DNA of 37,444 bases from Chitinophagaceae bacterium (GCA_016721085.1 JADKJI010000041.1:1-37444); one strand, 5' to 3'. Shown: positions 8,915-17,553, counted from the stretch's first letter. A program made the numbers and translations. Notes: a model not told the origin generated them from the letters alone.

Positions 8915-9760
8915 CTACTTAATATTCATCGGTTCCACTTCATACCCAGCTCTTTTCAATTGCTGAATAAGCCCACATTGTTTACCAAGATGAGAAAGTC
9001 CAACAGCTACAAAACAATTTTTCTGCTTAAAATAATTTAAAAGCTGTTTCATCCATTCATCATTCCGCTTTTCTAATAAAATATCACCGCTACATTTGGC
9101 ATCAAATGCGTAATTGAGTTCAAAATTGTAAAACTGTTTATATAATCGTGTAGTAGTTATATCTCCAGCAGGCTTTTTATACATATCAAGCCATTTTCCA
9201 ATATTCTTCTTAAAATACTTCCAGTCAATAACATCAGTTGCTTTTCTTAAAATTTCCAATTGTAATGAGTCGGATTCAAAGTATAAGGATTGCTTTTTGT
9301 TATCTTTTGCCAGTATTTGAATATAATCGTCTATTCGTATTTGTCCTGGTTTTACTCCCATCTCATACCCCTCTGTATATCCAGAAACCTTGGCAAATAA
9401 TTCACCTGGAGTAAATTTCGACCAATCTTTTGCAGTCGAAAAAGTAAGTGCAAAGTTGATTGTTTCAATATCCTTTTCCGATAGTACTTCCCTCAGCTTA
9501 AATGAAGACTCCCTTTTGTTATAGTAAGCTTGCGTTCTGGTCGAATCCTTATTCACCTCAGTGATTACCAGTTCACAATTCCTAAGGCTTTGAGCAATTA
9601 TTGGTAAAGAATCGACATATTCGCTGCCTAATAAGTGTTCTGTTCCTAATAAATAGGACACATGACTATTTGACTTTTCGGTTACTTTCCAGAGTATGGT
9701 CTTTTGAGCGAATAGAATGGATGGGAAGGATAGAAGTAGGCTTACTATTACTTTTCTCAT
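8915..9760 (-). CDS. TraB/GumN family protein
   Basis: About 281 residues from the ATG at 9758-9760, which starts a clean signal peptide (MRKVIVSLLLSFPSILFA). An in-frame ATG ten codons upstream (9790) would put a polar tail before it and is less likely. The TraB/GumN (TIKI-related) fold is shown by 'SYLLGTEHLLGSEY' near the N-terminus, 'LVITEVN', 'RIDDYIQILA' and the C-terminal 'NCFVAVGLSHLGKQCGLIQ'. Glu/His positions in the LGTEH and GLSHL motifs are those proposed for metal-dependent hydrolysis in the superfamily. Exported; no substrate known for bacterial members. It is a single gene with its own terminator. Confidence 0.82.
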   Translation of the reverse strand: MRKVIVSLLLSFPSILFAQKTILWKVTEKSNSHVSYLLGTEHLLGSEYVDSLPIIAQSLRNCELVITEVNKDSTRTQAYYNKRESSFKLREVLSEKDIETINFALTFSTAKDWSKFTPGELFAKVSGYTEGYEMGVKPGQIRIDDYIQILAKDNKKQSLYFESDSLQLEILRKATDVIDWKYFKKNIGKWLDMYKKPAGDITTTRLYKQFYNFELNYAFDAKCSGDILLEKRNDEWMKQLLNYFKQKNCFVAVGLSHLGKQCGLIQQLKRAGYEVEPMNIK

Positions 9761-9959
9761 TGGTTGGTTTATTGCAAGACGTTCCTTCATACACTAATGT
9801 TACAAACTGCAGAATCTATTTCATGGGGGGGGTGCCGGGAAAGCGGTAAAACGGGAAGATTGTTTATAGAATTTAGAGATGAAATCTGCTAAAAACAGCT
9901 CCATATTAATAGATTAGATTTTCAAATACCCCTTCGCGACTTCCCGGTTATACCTCTTC

Positions 9960-10661
9960 TCAATTCTTCACTGGATAATTGAAGATATTCCTTCCCAAAT
10001 AAATATTACGTTCACAAATCTGTAAAGAAGTATCGGAGGAAGGAAGGAATTTCACCATTCCCCCATTTTCAGTTTGAGCGGAATTCTTCTCCACTTCTAG
10101 CTGCCATGGATCATCGGGAAAAACAAGATCGGATAAAGCGTATTCATTATAAGCTGGCTCCTTGACAATGCAATGGATATGTGCCCTGTTTTTATTTGCT
10201 ACATCAAATCCAGGTCGCCTCGTATAAAATGAATAACGACCATCATCCTTGGTTTTTATCCATCCTCTGATATAGCCATGAACAGAATCAGCCCCTTTCT
10301 CATCTCCCCTTCGTGGATAAAGACCAGTATCATCAGAATGATAGATATAAAAGATTACATCTTTTGATGGCTTTCCATTGATATCATAAATAGTACCTGT
10401 TACTAGTAGCTGTTTCGATGTATCACTAGCATAATCAGGAAGTGTATCAATGTTTGATAGAGCTTGATCTTTTGGATATTCATAAATACCCCCACAAAGA
10501 GGGCCACATGGTCCACCAACCACTTCGGGATGCCGAACATAAAATTTCTTCTGGTTCACCCAGGACCGCAATTCAGGGGATTGCTTATACCAAATAAGTC
10601 CTACAACAAGAAATAAGACGAATAGGATAAACAGCTTTTTCACAACGGATGTTTTCGCCAT
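9960..10661 (-). CDS. Membrane-anchored intradiol ring-cleavage dioxygenase-like protein
   Basis: 233 residues with an N-terminal membrane anchor ('LFILFVLFLVVGLIWY', residues 10-25), so the domain is outside the cytoplasm. The dioxygenase fold is shown by 'YHSDDTGLYPRRG' (Y115, first Tyr iron ligand), 'HGYIRGWIKTKDDGRYSFYT' and 'RAHIHCIVKEP' (H161 and H163). The second Tyr ligand, normally in an RPxPY-type loop about nine residues before the HxH, appears as Phe (RRPGF, F152), so iron binding may be altered. A paralogue at 14444-15628 keeps this Tyr. Exported homologues are common in Bacteroidota with no known substrate; catechol cleavage should not be assumed. Confidence 0.78.
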   Translation of the reverse strand: MAKTSVVKKLFILFVLFLVVGLIWYKQSPELRSWVNQKKFYVRHPEVVGGPCGPLCGGIYEYPKDQALSNIDTLPDYASDTSKQLLVTGTIYDINGKPSKDVIFYIYHSDDTGLYPRRGDEKGADSVHGYIRGWIKTKDDGRYSFYTRRPGFDVANKNRAHIHCIVKEPAYNEYALSDLVFPDDPWQLEVEKNSAQTENGGMVKFLPSSDTSLQICERNIYLGRNIFNYPVKN

Positions 10662-10697
10662 GAATTGAGATTTTTATTACTCCTAATTTACCAATTT

Positions 10698-10752
10698 TAC
10701 CTCAAGATGACATCTCGGGAGATGACATCTCCCGAGATGTCATCTTGAGGTA
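10698..10752 (+). repeat. Palindromic intergenic repeat, copy B (23-bp perfect inverted repeat)
   Basis: Arms 10698-10720 and 10730-10752 (TACCTCAAGATGACATCTCG... and its exact complement) are perfect over 23 bp with a GATGACATC loop. It is followed by GTACAACCTATTTTTCC (10755-10771), a match to the core of the longer copies that overlaps the last codons and stop of the glycosidase gene. Plus orientation. It lies between two minus-strand genes. Confidence 0.85.
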
Positions 10753-10761
10753 GAGTACAAC

Positions 10762-13290
10762 CTATTTTTCCGATACAACCACCTCATCAGTCTCAGTATT
10801 CGCTTTTGATTCAAAAACCAGACTTCCCACCTGAGATGTCTTAAGTCGCTTCAAAATATTCTGGTTTATCCTAACCATATAATAACTATTAGACTTTAAT
10901 CCGTTAATCTGGTATTTCAGACTTTCCACATTTTTAGATTTGGACGATTGGGTCAACCTGATCTCCTCATTTTCCCATCTTTTGATTTCAATATCTAATC
11001 CGACTGAAGTGGTGGAAATTTTAAGAGAGGGCTTCTCGGCATTTCCATTAAAATACAAGAGCTCATTTCCTTTACTGAAAAAACCAAATGAAGTTGGAGC
11101 AGTAAGATTAAACCGATTATCTGATACCGAATATCGGTTCATATTCAAACTAATCAGCAATGGCTTGTCACGGTAAGTGTATCTCACTTGTGTTCCTTCT
11201 AATGCTGGAGTAATATGAGGTTCCAGATAAAACCGATTATACATTGGATTGATTCCATAAATAGCCTGATACAATCCTACAACAGAAAGGCTATTGCCAG
11301 ATAAGATATCATCCCCTAAACCATCCTGTTTGGCGCGACCGTATCGCTGAAAAGCCAGACCATCTTTTGCATATTGAGCCAATACATTATTTACATACTT
11401 AACTGCCAATTCCGGCTTATAAGATGCATAGGCTTTTACAGCTACAGACCCCCAGGACAAAAAGATATCTCCATTCTCATAATTGGCAAATGGGAATTGC
11501 CAATCATTCCCTTCTCCCAGAGCATAGCTATATAAGCAGATAGGCCAGAAGAAAAGATTCTCTTTCACCATTTGTGTTTCTATATCATCAAGAATTGTCT
11601 TGGTTCTATCTTTGTCATCACATATTCCATAAGCTATGGCCATGAAGTTTACAGGAGTCACCATATTAGTACCATGTATTGATCCATCCTTATCTCGCCA
11701 GTGGATATAACATTTCTTTTCAGAATCCCAGAATCCACCATCAGCAGTTGATTTATTAAAATTGGTCTTCAATTTTTCTGCAAATTGCCTGTAATATTTC
11801 TCTTTTACTTTATTACCTAACTGCTTCTCAATGTCAGTCCACAATACTAATGCACGATAGAGTTTTGCGTTAACGAATGCGTTCTCGTAGGCAGCCCAAA
11901 TGATATCAATCCAATCGCTTCCTCTTTTTTGTTTATGGCTATCGGTTACCATTTCCACCAATGCATTTCCGTTGCTATCGCGCTTCATCAACCATTCCAA
12001 TGCTTTCTCACATGCTTGTTGATGTGTTTTCACCCATGCCAAATCACCATTCTGATCGTATAGTTCCGCCACATTAGTTACAAAATCTGGATTAGCATCT
12101 AAGAGATAGCCCCATTGCGCTTCATAAAAACCTTTGTCGGTATAAGCTTTTGGCATTGCATCTTCGTTACTATATGCCCATCTTGGCCAAACCCTTCCAT
12201 CGGGCTTTATTGCATTATCGCGATAGAAATCGAGACATTCACGATATCCCTTCAAATAGGCTGCATCATTGATTCCTAAGCCCATCTGGGCAATGTATTG
12301 TTCATGCAAACAAATGGGACCATAAGGAGTATGCCAGCTATTACCACCAAAATGTTTCTTATCTATCACTCCTATTCGGGCAATGGTATTCAACACAGCA
12401 CTTACCTGCTCTTCATTAACACCCACCAATTTGCCCCTTCCAAATTTTTCTTTGAAATCGAAAGAAGAAAGGGTGATTCGCTGATGCGTTTTACCAGCAT
12501 TAATTGTGATTGGCGACCATATATCAGTAGTGTCTCTTACATATCTTCTTCGATGAGTACCAGAATCAAAACGGGGAATAATTTCTTTTGATGACAAGGC
12601 AATAGTATATGCCAACTGATCTCCTTTCGTCCTGCTATAGTCCATTGCTACTTGTTGCCCTGGTGCATCAACAGATACAGTGAGGCCGTTATTAGTTTTG
12701 CTATTCCAAAAGCGAGATGATTGGCTATGTACGCCGTAAGTATCTTGTTTCTTATTAAAGAGATAAAACCATGCTAATCCGCCATAATCCTGATAGGCGC
12801 CTTCCCAAATATCCATATTGCTAAAATTCATCACAGGAAATCCTATTTTCTCAGCAGCGATGGAATTTGATACGATTCTATCAATATCGAGTTTGATATC
12901 ATCCTTGGTAATTGTGAATAACCATGATTCAATAATCGCAACATTATTATCACCGTATTGGATATTTTTTACGCTAACAGTATTGTTGGCTATAGAAATA
13001 GAAGGTGATTTTGCCAATTTCAAAGTTGAAAAACCGGCAGCTTTTGTACGTATGCTTGAATACAATCCAGATTCACCATGAATCACTTCCTGCCCATTAA
13101 TAGCAACTGATGATATGTTGGCCTTGTTATTATAATCCAGCTCGAAGGTCACCATCTTATTTCCGAATACAATCCGCTTTTCACCTGGATAATTCTTGAT
13201 AGTGTAGTTTTGCGCCTTTGTTGAAATGCTGGCAACAATACAAAGAGAAAAAATAAAGAAGAGCGTAAGAATAGATTTTAACCTGATCAT
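10762..13290 (-). CDS. Six-hairpin glycosidase-like exported protein
   Basis: 842 residues from the ATG at 13288-13290 (signal peptide MIRLKSILTLFFIFSLCIVA); an in-frame ATG six codons upstream exists. The N-terminal 280 residues are beta-rich. From about residue 290 come repeated helical hairpins typical of an (alpha/alpha)6 barrel: 'GGNSWHTPYGPICLHEQY', 'GRVWPRWAYSNEDAMPKAY', 'YEAQWGYLLDANPDF', 'KRGSDWIDIIWAAYENAFV', 'DGLGDDILSGNSLSVVGLYQ'. The last 170 residues form a C-terminal beta domain. This is the layout of glycoside hydrolases such as GH78, GH94 and GH95 relatives; I cannot choose the family. Acidic residues in 'SNEDAMPK' and 'SDWIDIIW' are candidate catalytic positions. No SusC/D genes lie nearby, so it is not in an obvious polysaccharide locus. 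Confidence 0.75.
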   Translation of the reverse strand: MIRLKSILTLFFIFSLCIVASISTKAQNYTIKNYPGEKRIVFGNKMVTFELDYNNKANISSVAINGQEVIHGESGLYSSIRTKAAGFSTLKLAKSPSISIANNTVSVKNIQYGDNNVAIIESWLFTITKDDIKLDIDRIVSNSIAAEKIGFPVMNFSNMDIWEGAYQDYGGLAWFYLFNKKQDTYGVHSQSSRFWNSKTNNGLTVSVDAPGQQVAMDYSRTKGDQLAYTIALSSKEIIPRFDSGTHRRRYVRDTTDIWSPITINAGKTHQRITLSSFDFKEKFGRGKLVGVNEEQVSAVLNTIARIGVIDKKHFGGNSWHTPYGPICLHEQYIAQMGLGINDAAYLKGYRECLDFYRDNAIKPDGRVWPRWAYSNEDAMPKAYTDKGFYEAQWGYLLDANPDFVTNVAELYDQNGDLAWVKTHQQACEKALEWLMKRDSNGNALVEMVTDSHKQKRGSDWIDIIWAAYENAFVNAKLYRALVLWTDIEKQLGNKVKEKYYRQFAEKLKTNFNKSTADGGFWDSEKKCYIHWRDKDGSIHGTNMVTPVNFMAIAYGICDDKDRTKTILDDIETQMVKENLFFWPICLYSYALGEGNDWQFPFANYENGDIFLSWGSVAVKAYASYKPELAVKYVNNVLAQYAKDGLAFQRYGRAKQDGLGDDILSGNSLSVVGLYQAIYGINPMYNRFYLEPHITPALEGTQVRYTYRDKPLLISLNMNRYSVSDNRFNLTAPTSFGFFSKGNELLYFNGNAEKPSLKISTTSVGLDIEIKRWENEEIRLTQSSKSKNVESLKYQINGLKSNSYYMVRINQNILKRLKTSQVGSLVFESKANTETDEVVVSEK

Positions 13291-13388
13291 ATTTCTGGCT
13301 GAATACAATTGGAATGTAAGGCAAAAGTATCAGCAACTAAATGTATGAATTAAAGACGAAATCCTTTCTTGTTGAAATCACGGCACTT

Positions 13389-13865
13389 TTACCCTTGCTT
13401 TAGTAATTTGAGAGTGATGCCTATTTGTCCCATATGGTAGATATCATGCTGCAAAATCCCTTCTATAAGATAGTGATAGTTATATTCGTAATCACGAAAT
13501 GGAGTTTTCAGATATTCATCATCTTTTCCTTCAATCAATCGGATTAGTTCAAAGCGACTTTCATTAAATACATCTTTCAGTTGTTGCCAGCCTATTTGCT
13601 TCAGTTCTTCATTGGTTTTCCAATCTTCTGGCATTTCCATCAATTCTCTTTTGCCGCCTTCAAATCGAAGAATACATTCTTTCCTCCATTCGAGCATATG
13701 GGAAACATGTTCAGCTACACTATGTAATTGGGGATGTGGCTGAGCAAAAACTTCTTCATCAGTAAGTGTTCCGACTTTATCATTAAAGGATTGGTCGAAC
13801 CACAACGAACCATAATGAAGTTCATTGATTTGGCGGATGAGATCGTTTATAAGAATAGCAGCCAT
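13389..13865 (-). CDS. DinB family protein
   Basis: 158 residues, cytoplasmic. DinB-like bundle with the three His positions of the family: 'QLHSVAEHVSHMLEWRKE' in helix 2 and 'QHDIYHMGQIGITLKLLK' in the C-terminal helix, where H-x3-H sits before the usual 'GQI' turn. Its sequence is clearly different from the DinB protein at 1114-1560. It lies 20 bp downstream of a VOC gene on the same strand, so the two are probably one transcript. DinB and VOC proteins are both small metal-binding enzymes often linked to detoxification, but no substrate can be given. Confidence 0.82.
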   Translation of the reverse strand: MAAILINDLIRQINELHYGSLWFDQSFNDKVGTLTDEEVFAQPHPQLHSVAEHVSHMLEWRKECILRFEGGKRELMEMPEDWKTNEELKQIGWQQLKDVFNESRFELIRLIEGKDDEYLKTPFRDYEYNYHYLIEGILQHDIYHMGQIGITLKLLKQG

Positions 13866-13885
13866 TTATTATCCAATAGTTAGGG

Positions 13886-14236
13886 TTATTCCACGAAATG
13901 CCAGCATACACCTGCAATATCAATCACATTCACTTCCTTGCCATAGGGCATTTGAGAAGGCTTACCGAGTTTAATCCCGAATTTCTCTACTAATTGTTTA
14001 TCCACTAAGGATTGCCAGAATTCGGTAGCGTTACTGATTTTTACATTAAGCATCAGGTTTTCAGCAAATTCTTTGTTATCGTATCGTTGAAGGATGAATT
14101 TACAGCCGTCTTTGTCGAAGCCAACATAATCACCGGCATCCCAGGTGATGGAGAATCCCAGTTCCTGAAAAAGTTGTTTGGATTTATCGAAGGAGGGTCC
14201 GGAGGGAATGAAGGGTTCGAGGGATAAGAATTTCAT
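13886..14236 (-). CDS. VOC family protein
   Basis: 116 residues, a single VOC domain of usual length. Characteristic pattern: 'FIPSGPSFDKSKQLFQELGF' in the first beta-alpha unit, 'YVGFDKDGCKFILQRYDNKE', 'LMLNVKISNATEFWQSLVD' and the end 'KEVNVIDIAGVCWHFVE'. The metal-ligand residues of true glyoxalases are not obvious, so it may be a binding protein or a bleomycin-resistance-like member. It is first in a two-gene unit with DinB (13389-13865). Repeat copy C lies directly upstream, between its likely promoter region and the dioxygenase gene. Confidence 0.78.
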   Translation of the reverse strand: MKFLSLEPFIPSGPSFDKSKQLFQELGFSITWDAGDYVGFDKDGCKFILQRYDNKEFAENLMLNVKISNATEFWQSLVDKQLVEKFGIKLGKPSQMPYGKEVNVIDIAGVCWHFVE

Positions 14237-14282
14237 AATTAGTTATTTACTATTCAAATGTATGGAAACGGATTGGAGAAGT

Positions 14283-14450
14283 CATCTCCCGGGTTGACAT
14301 CCTGGAGGTTGACATCTCCCAGGAAGTCAACCTCCAGGATGTCAACCCGGGAGATGTCAACCTATGAACATTTCACCCAAATACAACCGTTTTTTTCTTA
14401 AAATTTGTCGGAAAATCACGTTGAGATGACATCTCGGGAGATGTCATCTC
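14283..14450 (+). repeat. Composite palindromic repeat, copy C (two hairpins around a core)
   Basis: Left hairpin: arms 14283-14313 and 14326-14356 are perfect complements over 31 bp, loop ATCTCCCAGGAA. Core: 14373-14420, containing ACCCAAATACAACCGTTTTT and TCTTAAAATTT, ending AAAATCACGTT. Right hairpin: GAGATGACATCTC (14423-14435) and GAGATGTCATCTC (14438-14450), loop GG. The right hairpin runs into the dioxygenase-redoxin gene and supplies its last codons and TGA stop. The core is almost identical to copies D and G. Confidence 0.92.
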
Positions 14451-15628
14451 GGGACATACGCACCCAAAACTTTTGAAATCAGGTTGAAGTTGACTTCCGA
14501 CGAATCTAGATCTATATACTTGTCAACTATTGTCCCGTTTCTATAAATTATAAAAGTGTTTCGAACTTCAGGATTTATTTTACTTAAAGTGATATCGCTT
14601 TTTGTGTCGATGAAGGATGGAACGAAGGTGATCGCAATATTCTTTAGTTGCAACTGATCTCCGATTGACTCCAATTCCTTCTGCCTTTTTTCTTTCCCAT
14701 ATGCTTCTTCATCGCCAAGTACAAAATATGCCTTCAGGAATTTACCACGTTCAATACTTTGCTGTTCCAGAAACACCAGCCATTTCCGGATGCTTTCCCA
14801 ATCAGGATGGCGTCCAACAAAATAGAGGATTCCCTGATAGCGACCATACTTACAAACTGGACAAGCAATTGAACCCTTATCGGGACCGTAAGCATGAAAT
14901 GGTGTGAATGGCGCCTGGTCAACACCTATCGGAAGTCCAGATTGCAATCCTTCCTCCTGCTTTTCCGGATAATTTGGAATATTTAATCCCAATACTATAT
15001 TATGAACTGCCACTTGCATATCCCCTTCGTTTATTAACCGTAAGATGCCACTACCTCCGCAATTTTCCATTCTCTTTCTCTTCTCGCTTGTCAATAGTTT
15101 ATCATCATCAAATACAAATTCGTCAATATAGTATTCCTTATCAATCCCGGGCTCTTTTATAGATGGATGTATATGTGCCTCGAAGTTGGTATTTGGGTAA
15201 GGTGCAGGGCGAATGGTATATATGGCATATCTACCCAAGGAATCTGATTTTACCCACCCACGGATATAGCCATGTCGAACAACCCTGGAATCTAGTCCTT
15301 GATTTCTGGAATACAAGCCGTTAATATCTGTATGATAATAATATAGGATGACATTGGGGGCTGGGGTCCTACCATCTGATTTATAAATTGTACCTGTTAC
15401 CAAAAGCCTTTGTCCTTTCTGCACCCATCCAGGACTGGTATCGACCGATTGGATATTTTCGGGCATTCCAATATACATGAATTCCCCATTCTCAAACGGG
15501 CCGCCAACAATAGTACCATTGCCTGATGAATGAGCTCCTTTCCTATTTGGCTCTTTTTGCTGGGCATTACAGCTCACCAATAAAATGAAGAGAATAAAAA
15601 CTGTTGTAAAAAAACGGAAGATATTCAT
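14444..15628 (-). CDS. Intradiol dioxygenase-like lipoprotein fused to a redoxin-like domain
   Basis: 394 residues from the ATG at 15626-15628, chosen because it starts a lipoprotein signal (MNIFRFFTTVFILFILLVSC, lipobox Cys20). Residues about 70-225 are an intradiol dioxygenase domain with all four iron ligands in place: Y106 ('DINGLYSRN'), Y144 ('TIRPAPYPN'), H152 and H154 ('EAHIHPSIKEP'). From about residue 240 a second domain follows, with C256-P-V-C259 in 'GSIACPVCKYGRY' and thioredoxin-fold-like strands ('NTFIIYRNGTIVDKY' near the end). The CPVC pair suggests a redox or metal role. The C-terminus (VPR and stop) lies in repeat copy C. The fused domain order is the unusual point; function is unknown. 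Confidence 0.78.
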   Translation of the reverse strand: MNIFRFFTTVFILFILLVSCNAQQKEPNRKGAHSSGNGTIVGGPFENGEFMYIGMPENIQSVDTSPGWVQKGQRLLVTGTIYKSDGRTPAPNVILYYYHTDINGLYSRNQGLDSRVVRHGYIRGWVKSDSLGRYAIYTIRPAPYPNTNFEAHIHPSIKEPGIDKEYYIDEFVFDDDKLLTSEKRKRMENCGGSGILRLINEGDMQVAVHNIVLGLNIPNYPEKQEEGLQSGLPIGVDQAPFTPFHAYGPDKGSIACPVCKYGRYQGILYFVGRHPDWESIRKWLVFLEQQSIERGKFLKAYFVLGDEEAYGKEKRQKELESIGDQLQLKNIAITFVPSFIDTKSDITLSKINPEVRNTFIIYRNGTIVDKYIDLDSSEVNFNLISKVLGAYVPR

Positions 15629-15697
15629 AGCAAAAAATTTGAATACAAATTTTAATGCTAACCTATTAAGTTCCAACTGATATGTGTTGAAATGAGT

Positions 15698-16540
15698 CTA
15701 AACTATTGCAACCCGATGAATCTTTTCAAACTTGTCTTTAAAATCTGCAGCATAATTACGGCTGACCCTAAGCTCAACTTTGTTTTGAAGACATAAGTCA
15801 TAATCCCCATTTCCTCTTGAAGTATAAGAAGTAACGGCTTTGATGTTAACTATTGTTGATTTATGAATCCTGACAAATATTTCAGATGGGACCTGCTTTG
15901 AAATTGCTTTAAGGGTCTCGCTATGTAGGTACTTTCTTCCCTCAAGGTAAATATTTATATAAGGAGGGTTGGCTGAAATAAATAATATGTCGGAATAACT
16001 TATCGCCAATTTCTTTGTACCGTCTGACACTAATAAGATATCAGAAATAAGTATTGGTGCTTGACTTTTTGAAGTTGCCAATGAAGTGATTTTCGTAATT
16101 CTTTCCCTATTATGATATAATAAGGCAATACCGGAATATACAATCACTAATAAGTATAATTTCTGCGATAAAGCATAATTAAGTGTTTGAGAGACCCTGA
16201 AAGTATGACTATAAAAGAGATTGGAAAGCACCCAAACCAATAATGGATATAACAAAAGATGAATTGCTATTGAAAGAAGTATTACAAATGTCTTTAGGAA
16301 GAAATTAATTGAAGGAAATTTTCGAACTATTCGATACTGAATGAATACAATAGGAGCGAATAACCATGAGTATGAACTGAATAAAAATGATTCAGAGATA
16401 TAAAATCCTGTATCATGAACAATAGCTTCGATATAATCCTGAATAAGAGTCAGGGCTATTAGGGATAATAAGGAAATAAGGAAAATCAGACTCGTTTTCC
16501 GTTCCTTTTGAAAAATGGATTGTACCTGGGGAAGGTTCAT
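15698..16540 (-). CDS. Membrane-bound LytTR transcriptional regulator
   Basis: 280 residues. Four membrane segments in the first 150 residues ('LIFLISLLSLIALTLIQDYI', 'YSWLFAPIVFIQYRI', 'FLKTFVILLSIAIHLLLYPL', 'KLYLLVIVYSGIALLYHN') are followed by a linker and a LytTR DNA-binding domain from about 175: 'LAISYSDILFISANPPYINI', 'IFVRIHKSTIVNIKAVTSY', 'VELRVSRNYAADFKDKF'. There is no receiver domain, so signalling is probably through the membrane part, as in other Bacteroidota one-component LytTR proteins. Targets are unknown; the neighbouring dioxygenase or membrane-protein genes are candidates. Repeat copy D lies 22 bp upstream of its start. Confidence 0.85.
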   Translation of the reverse strand: MNLPQVQSIFQKERKTSLIFLISLLSLIALTLIQDYIEAIVHDTGFYISESFLFSSYSWLFAPIVFIQYRIVRKFPSINFFLKTFVILLSIAIHLLLYPLLVWVLSNLFYSHTFRVSQTLNYALSQKLYLLVIVYSGIALLYHNRERITKITSLATSKSQAPILISDILLVSDGTKKLAISYSDILFISANPPYINIYLEGRKYLHSETLKAISKQVPSEIFVRIHKSTIVNIKAVTSYTSRGNGDYDLCLQNKVELRVSRNYAADFKDKFEKIHRVAIV

Positions 16541-16561
16541 ACCCTAAGTTACAAAATATTT

Positions 16562-16722
16562 GAGATGACATCCTGGAGGTTGACATCTCCCAGGAAGTCA
16601 ACCTCCAGGATGTCATCCCGGGAGATGTCAACCCATGAAAATTACACCCAAATACAACCGTTTTTTTCTTAAAATTTATGGGAAAATCACGTTGAGATGT
16701 CATCTCCCGAGATGACATCTCG
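16562..16722 (+). repeat. Composite palindromic repeat, copy D (two hairpins around a core)
   Basis: Left hairpin: arms 16564-16584 and 16597-16617 (GATGACATCCTGGAGGTTGAC and its complement), loop ATCTCCCAGGAA, the same loop as copy C. Core 16643-16693 with ACACCCAAATACAACCG, a T7 run and TTATGGGAAAATCACGTT. Right hairpin GAGATGTCATCTC (16694-16706) and GAGATGACATCTC (16709-16721), loop CC. It ends five bases before the stop of the membrane-protein gene at 16727. Confidence 0.92.
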
Positions 16723-16726
16723 AATT

Positions 16727-17458
16727 CTAGCCCTTTATCATCATCTTTAAAAACGATTGAATCGCCTCCGATTTCCCCATCGGTTCCAATAATAATATGA
16801 AGAGGTTAATGGCCACCGCCAGATATGTAGCCGGATGCTTCAGCTTCCCATATTTCCAGGCTGCTCCGAACACCATCAAAAGAATCAAGACCTGAGTGAA
16901 GTATAGAGGAGTCATGATATTAATATTCGGCCAGTCCTTACTATTAATACCAACATATACATTTTGAATACCCCTTCCTAATGCTGGCATCATGATCAAA
17001 AACACTGAAGTGATCAGCCACCAGGCATGATCTTCTAACTTCTTTCTATGAATAATGCTTTTAATTATTGTGTACCCAAATGCCGCCATCATTACAATTT
17101 CAACAGCTGCTACCCCCATAAAAAACCAGGGTTGGAATGGGCCAAATTGATCAGGCTTTTCTGCGGCGTGCTGCGCATTTACCAAATCTCTATTCATCAT
17201 ACTGAATGCAGTGAGACAAACACCCCCAGCCAAAAATATTCCTATTATTCCATTGGTACGATGCCTGTCCAATTTACCATGTGTAGCATAATAGGGTTGA
17301 ATTATAAGGTATAGATACCATAATGTACCCGTCCAATAATGCACATGTACAGACCATGCATTGTCAGTAAAATCACCCCAATAGTCCATGAAAATTCCGA
17401 GTTGCATGAATGCCATGGGAATTAGCATCCAGAGGTATAAGGTTTTATACTTGCTCAT
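16727..17458 (-). CDS. Polytopic membrane protein of unknown function
   Basis: 243 residues from the ATG at 17456-17458; the longer frame begins at TTG (17482) and is less likely. About seven membrane segments, for example 'LYLWMLIPMAFMQLGIFM', 'GIIGIFLAGGVCLTAFSM', 'PWFFMGVAAVEIVMMAAF', 'YFTQVLILLMVFGAAW' and 'LAVAINLFILLLEPMG'. Conserved-looking polar spots are 'SVHVHYWTGTLWY' and 'ATHGKLDRHRTNG'; these histidines could bind haem or a metal, as in DUF2306 or cytochrome b561-like proteins, but I cannot confirm either. Single gene upstream of the LytTR regulator on the same strand, with repeat D between them. Confidence 0.65.
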   Translation of the reverse strand: MSKYKTLYLWMLIPMAFMQLGIFMDYWGDFTDNAWSVHVHYWTGTLWYLYLIIQPYYATHGKLDRHRTNGIIGIFLAGGVCLTAFSMMNRDLVNAQHAAEKPDQFGPFQPWFFMGVAAVEIVMMAAFGYTIIKSIIHRKKLEDHAWWLITSVFLIMMPALGRGIQNVYVGINSKDWPNINIMTPLYFTQVLILLMVFGAAWKYGKLKHPATYLAVAINLFILLLEPMGKSEAIQSFLKMMIKG

Positions 17459-17553
17459 AAACAGTTGGTTTAAGTATGACAAATAGCTTATATATAGTTA
17501 CTTCAAAGTAAATAAAAGTAACCTAATAAGAGAGTAGCGAATTATAGTGAATT

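Noticed and set aside
9825..9955. Possible terminator (GGTAAAACGGGAAG with CTTCCCGGTTATACC) and a G8 run upstream of the TraB/GumN gene
   Set aside because: The arms are about 80 bases apart with mismatches and no T-run; too weak to call. The G8 run has no clear role.
12298..13081. Plus-strand frames of about 90 residues inside the glycosidase gene
   Set aside because: They are shadows of a well-supported minus-strand gene and have no coding character.
14283..16722. CRISPR array from repeated GATGACATC/GATGTCATC units
   Set aside because: Units are palindromic, irregularly spaced, without unique spacers of constant length, and spread between genes; no cas genes are present.
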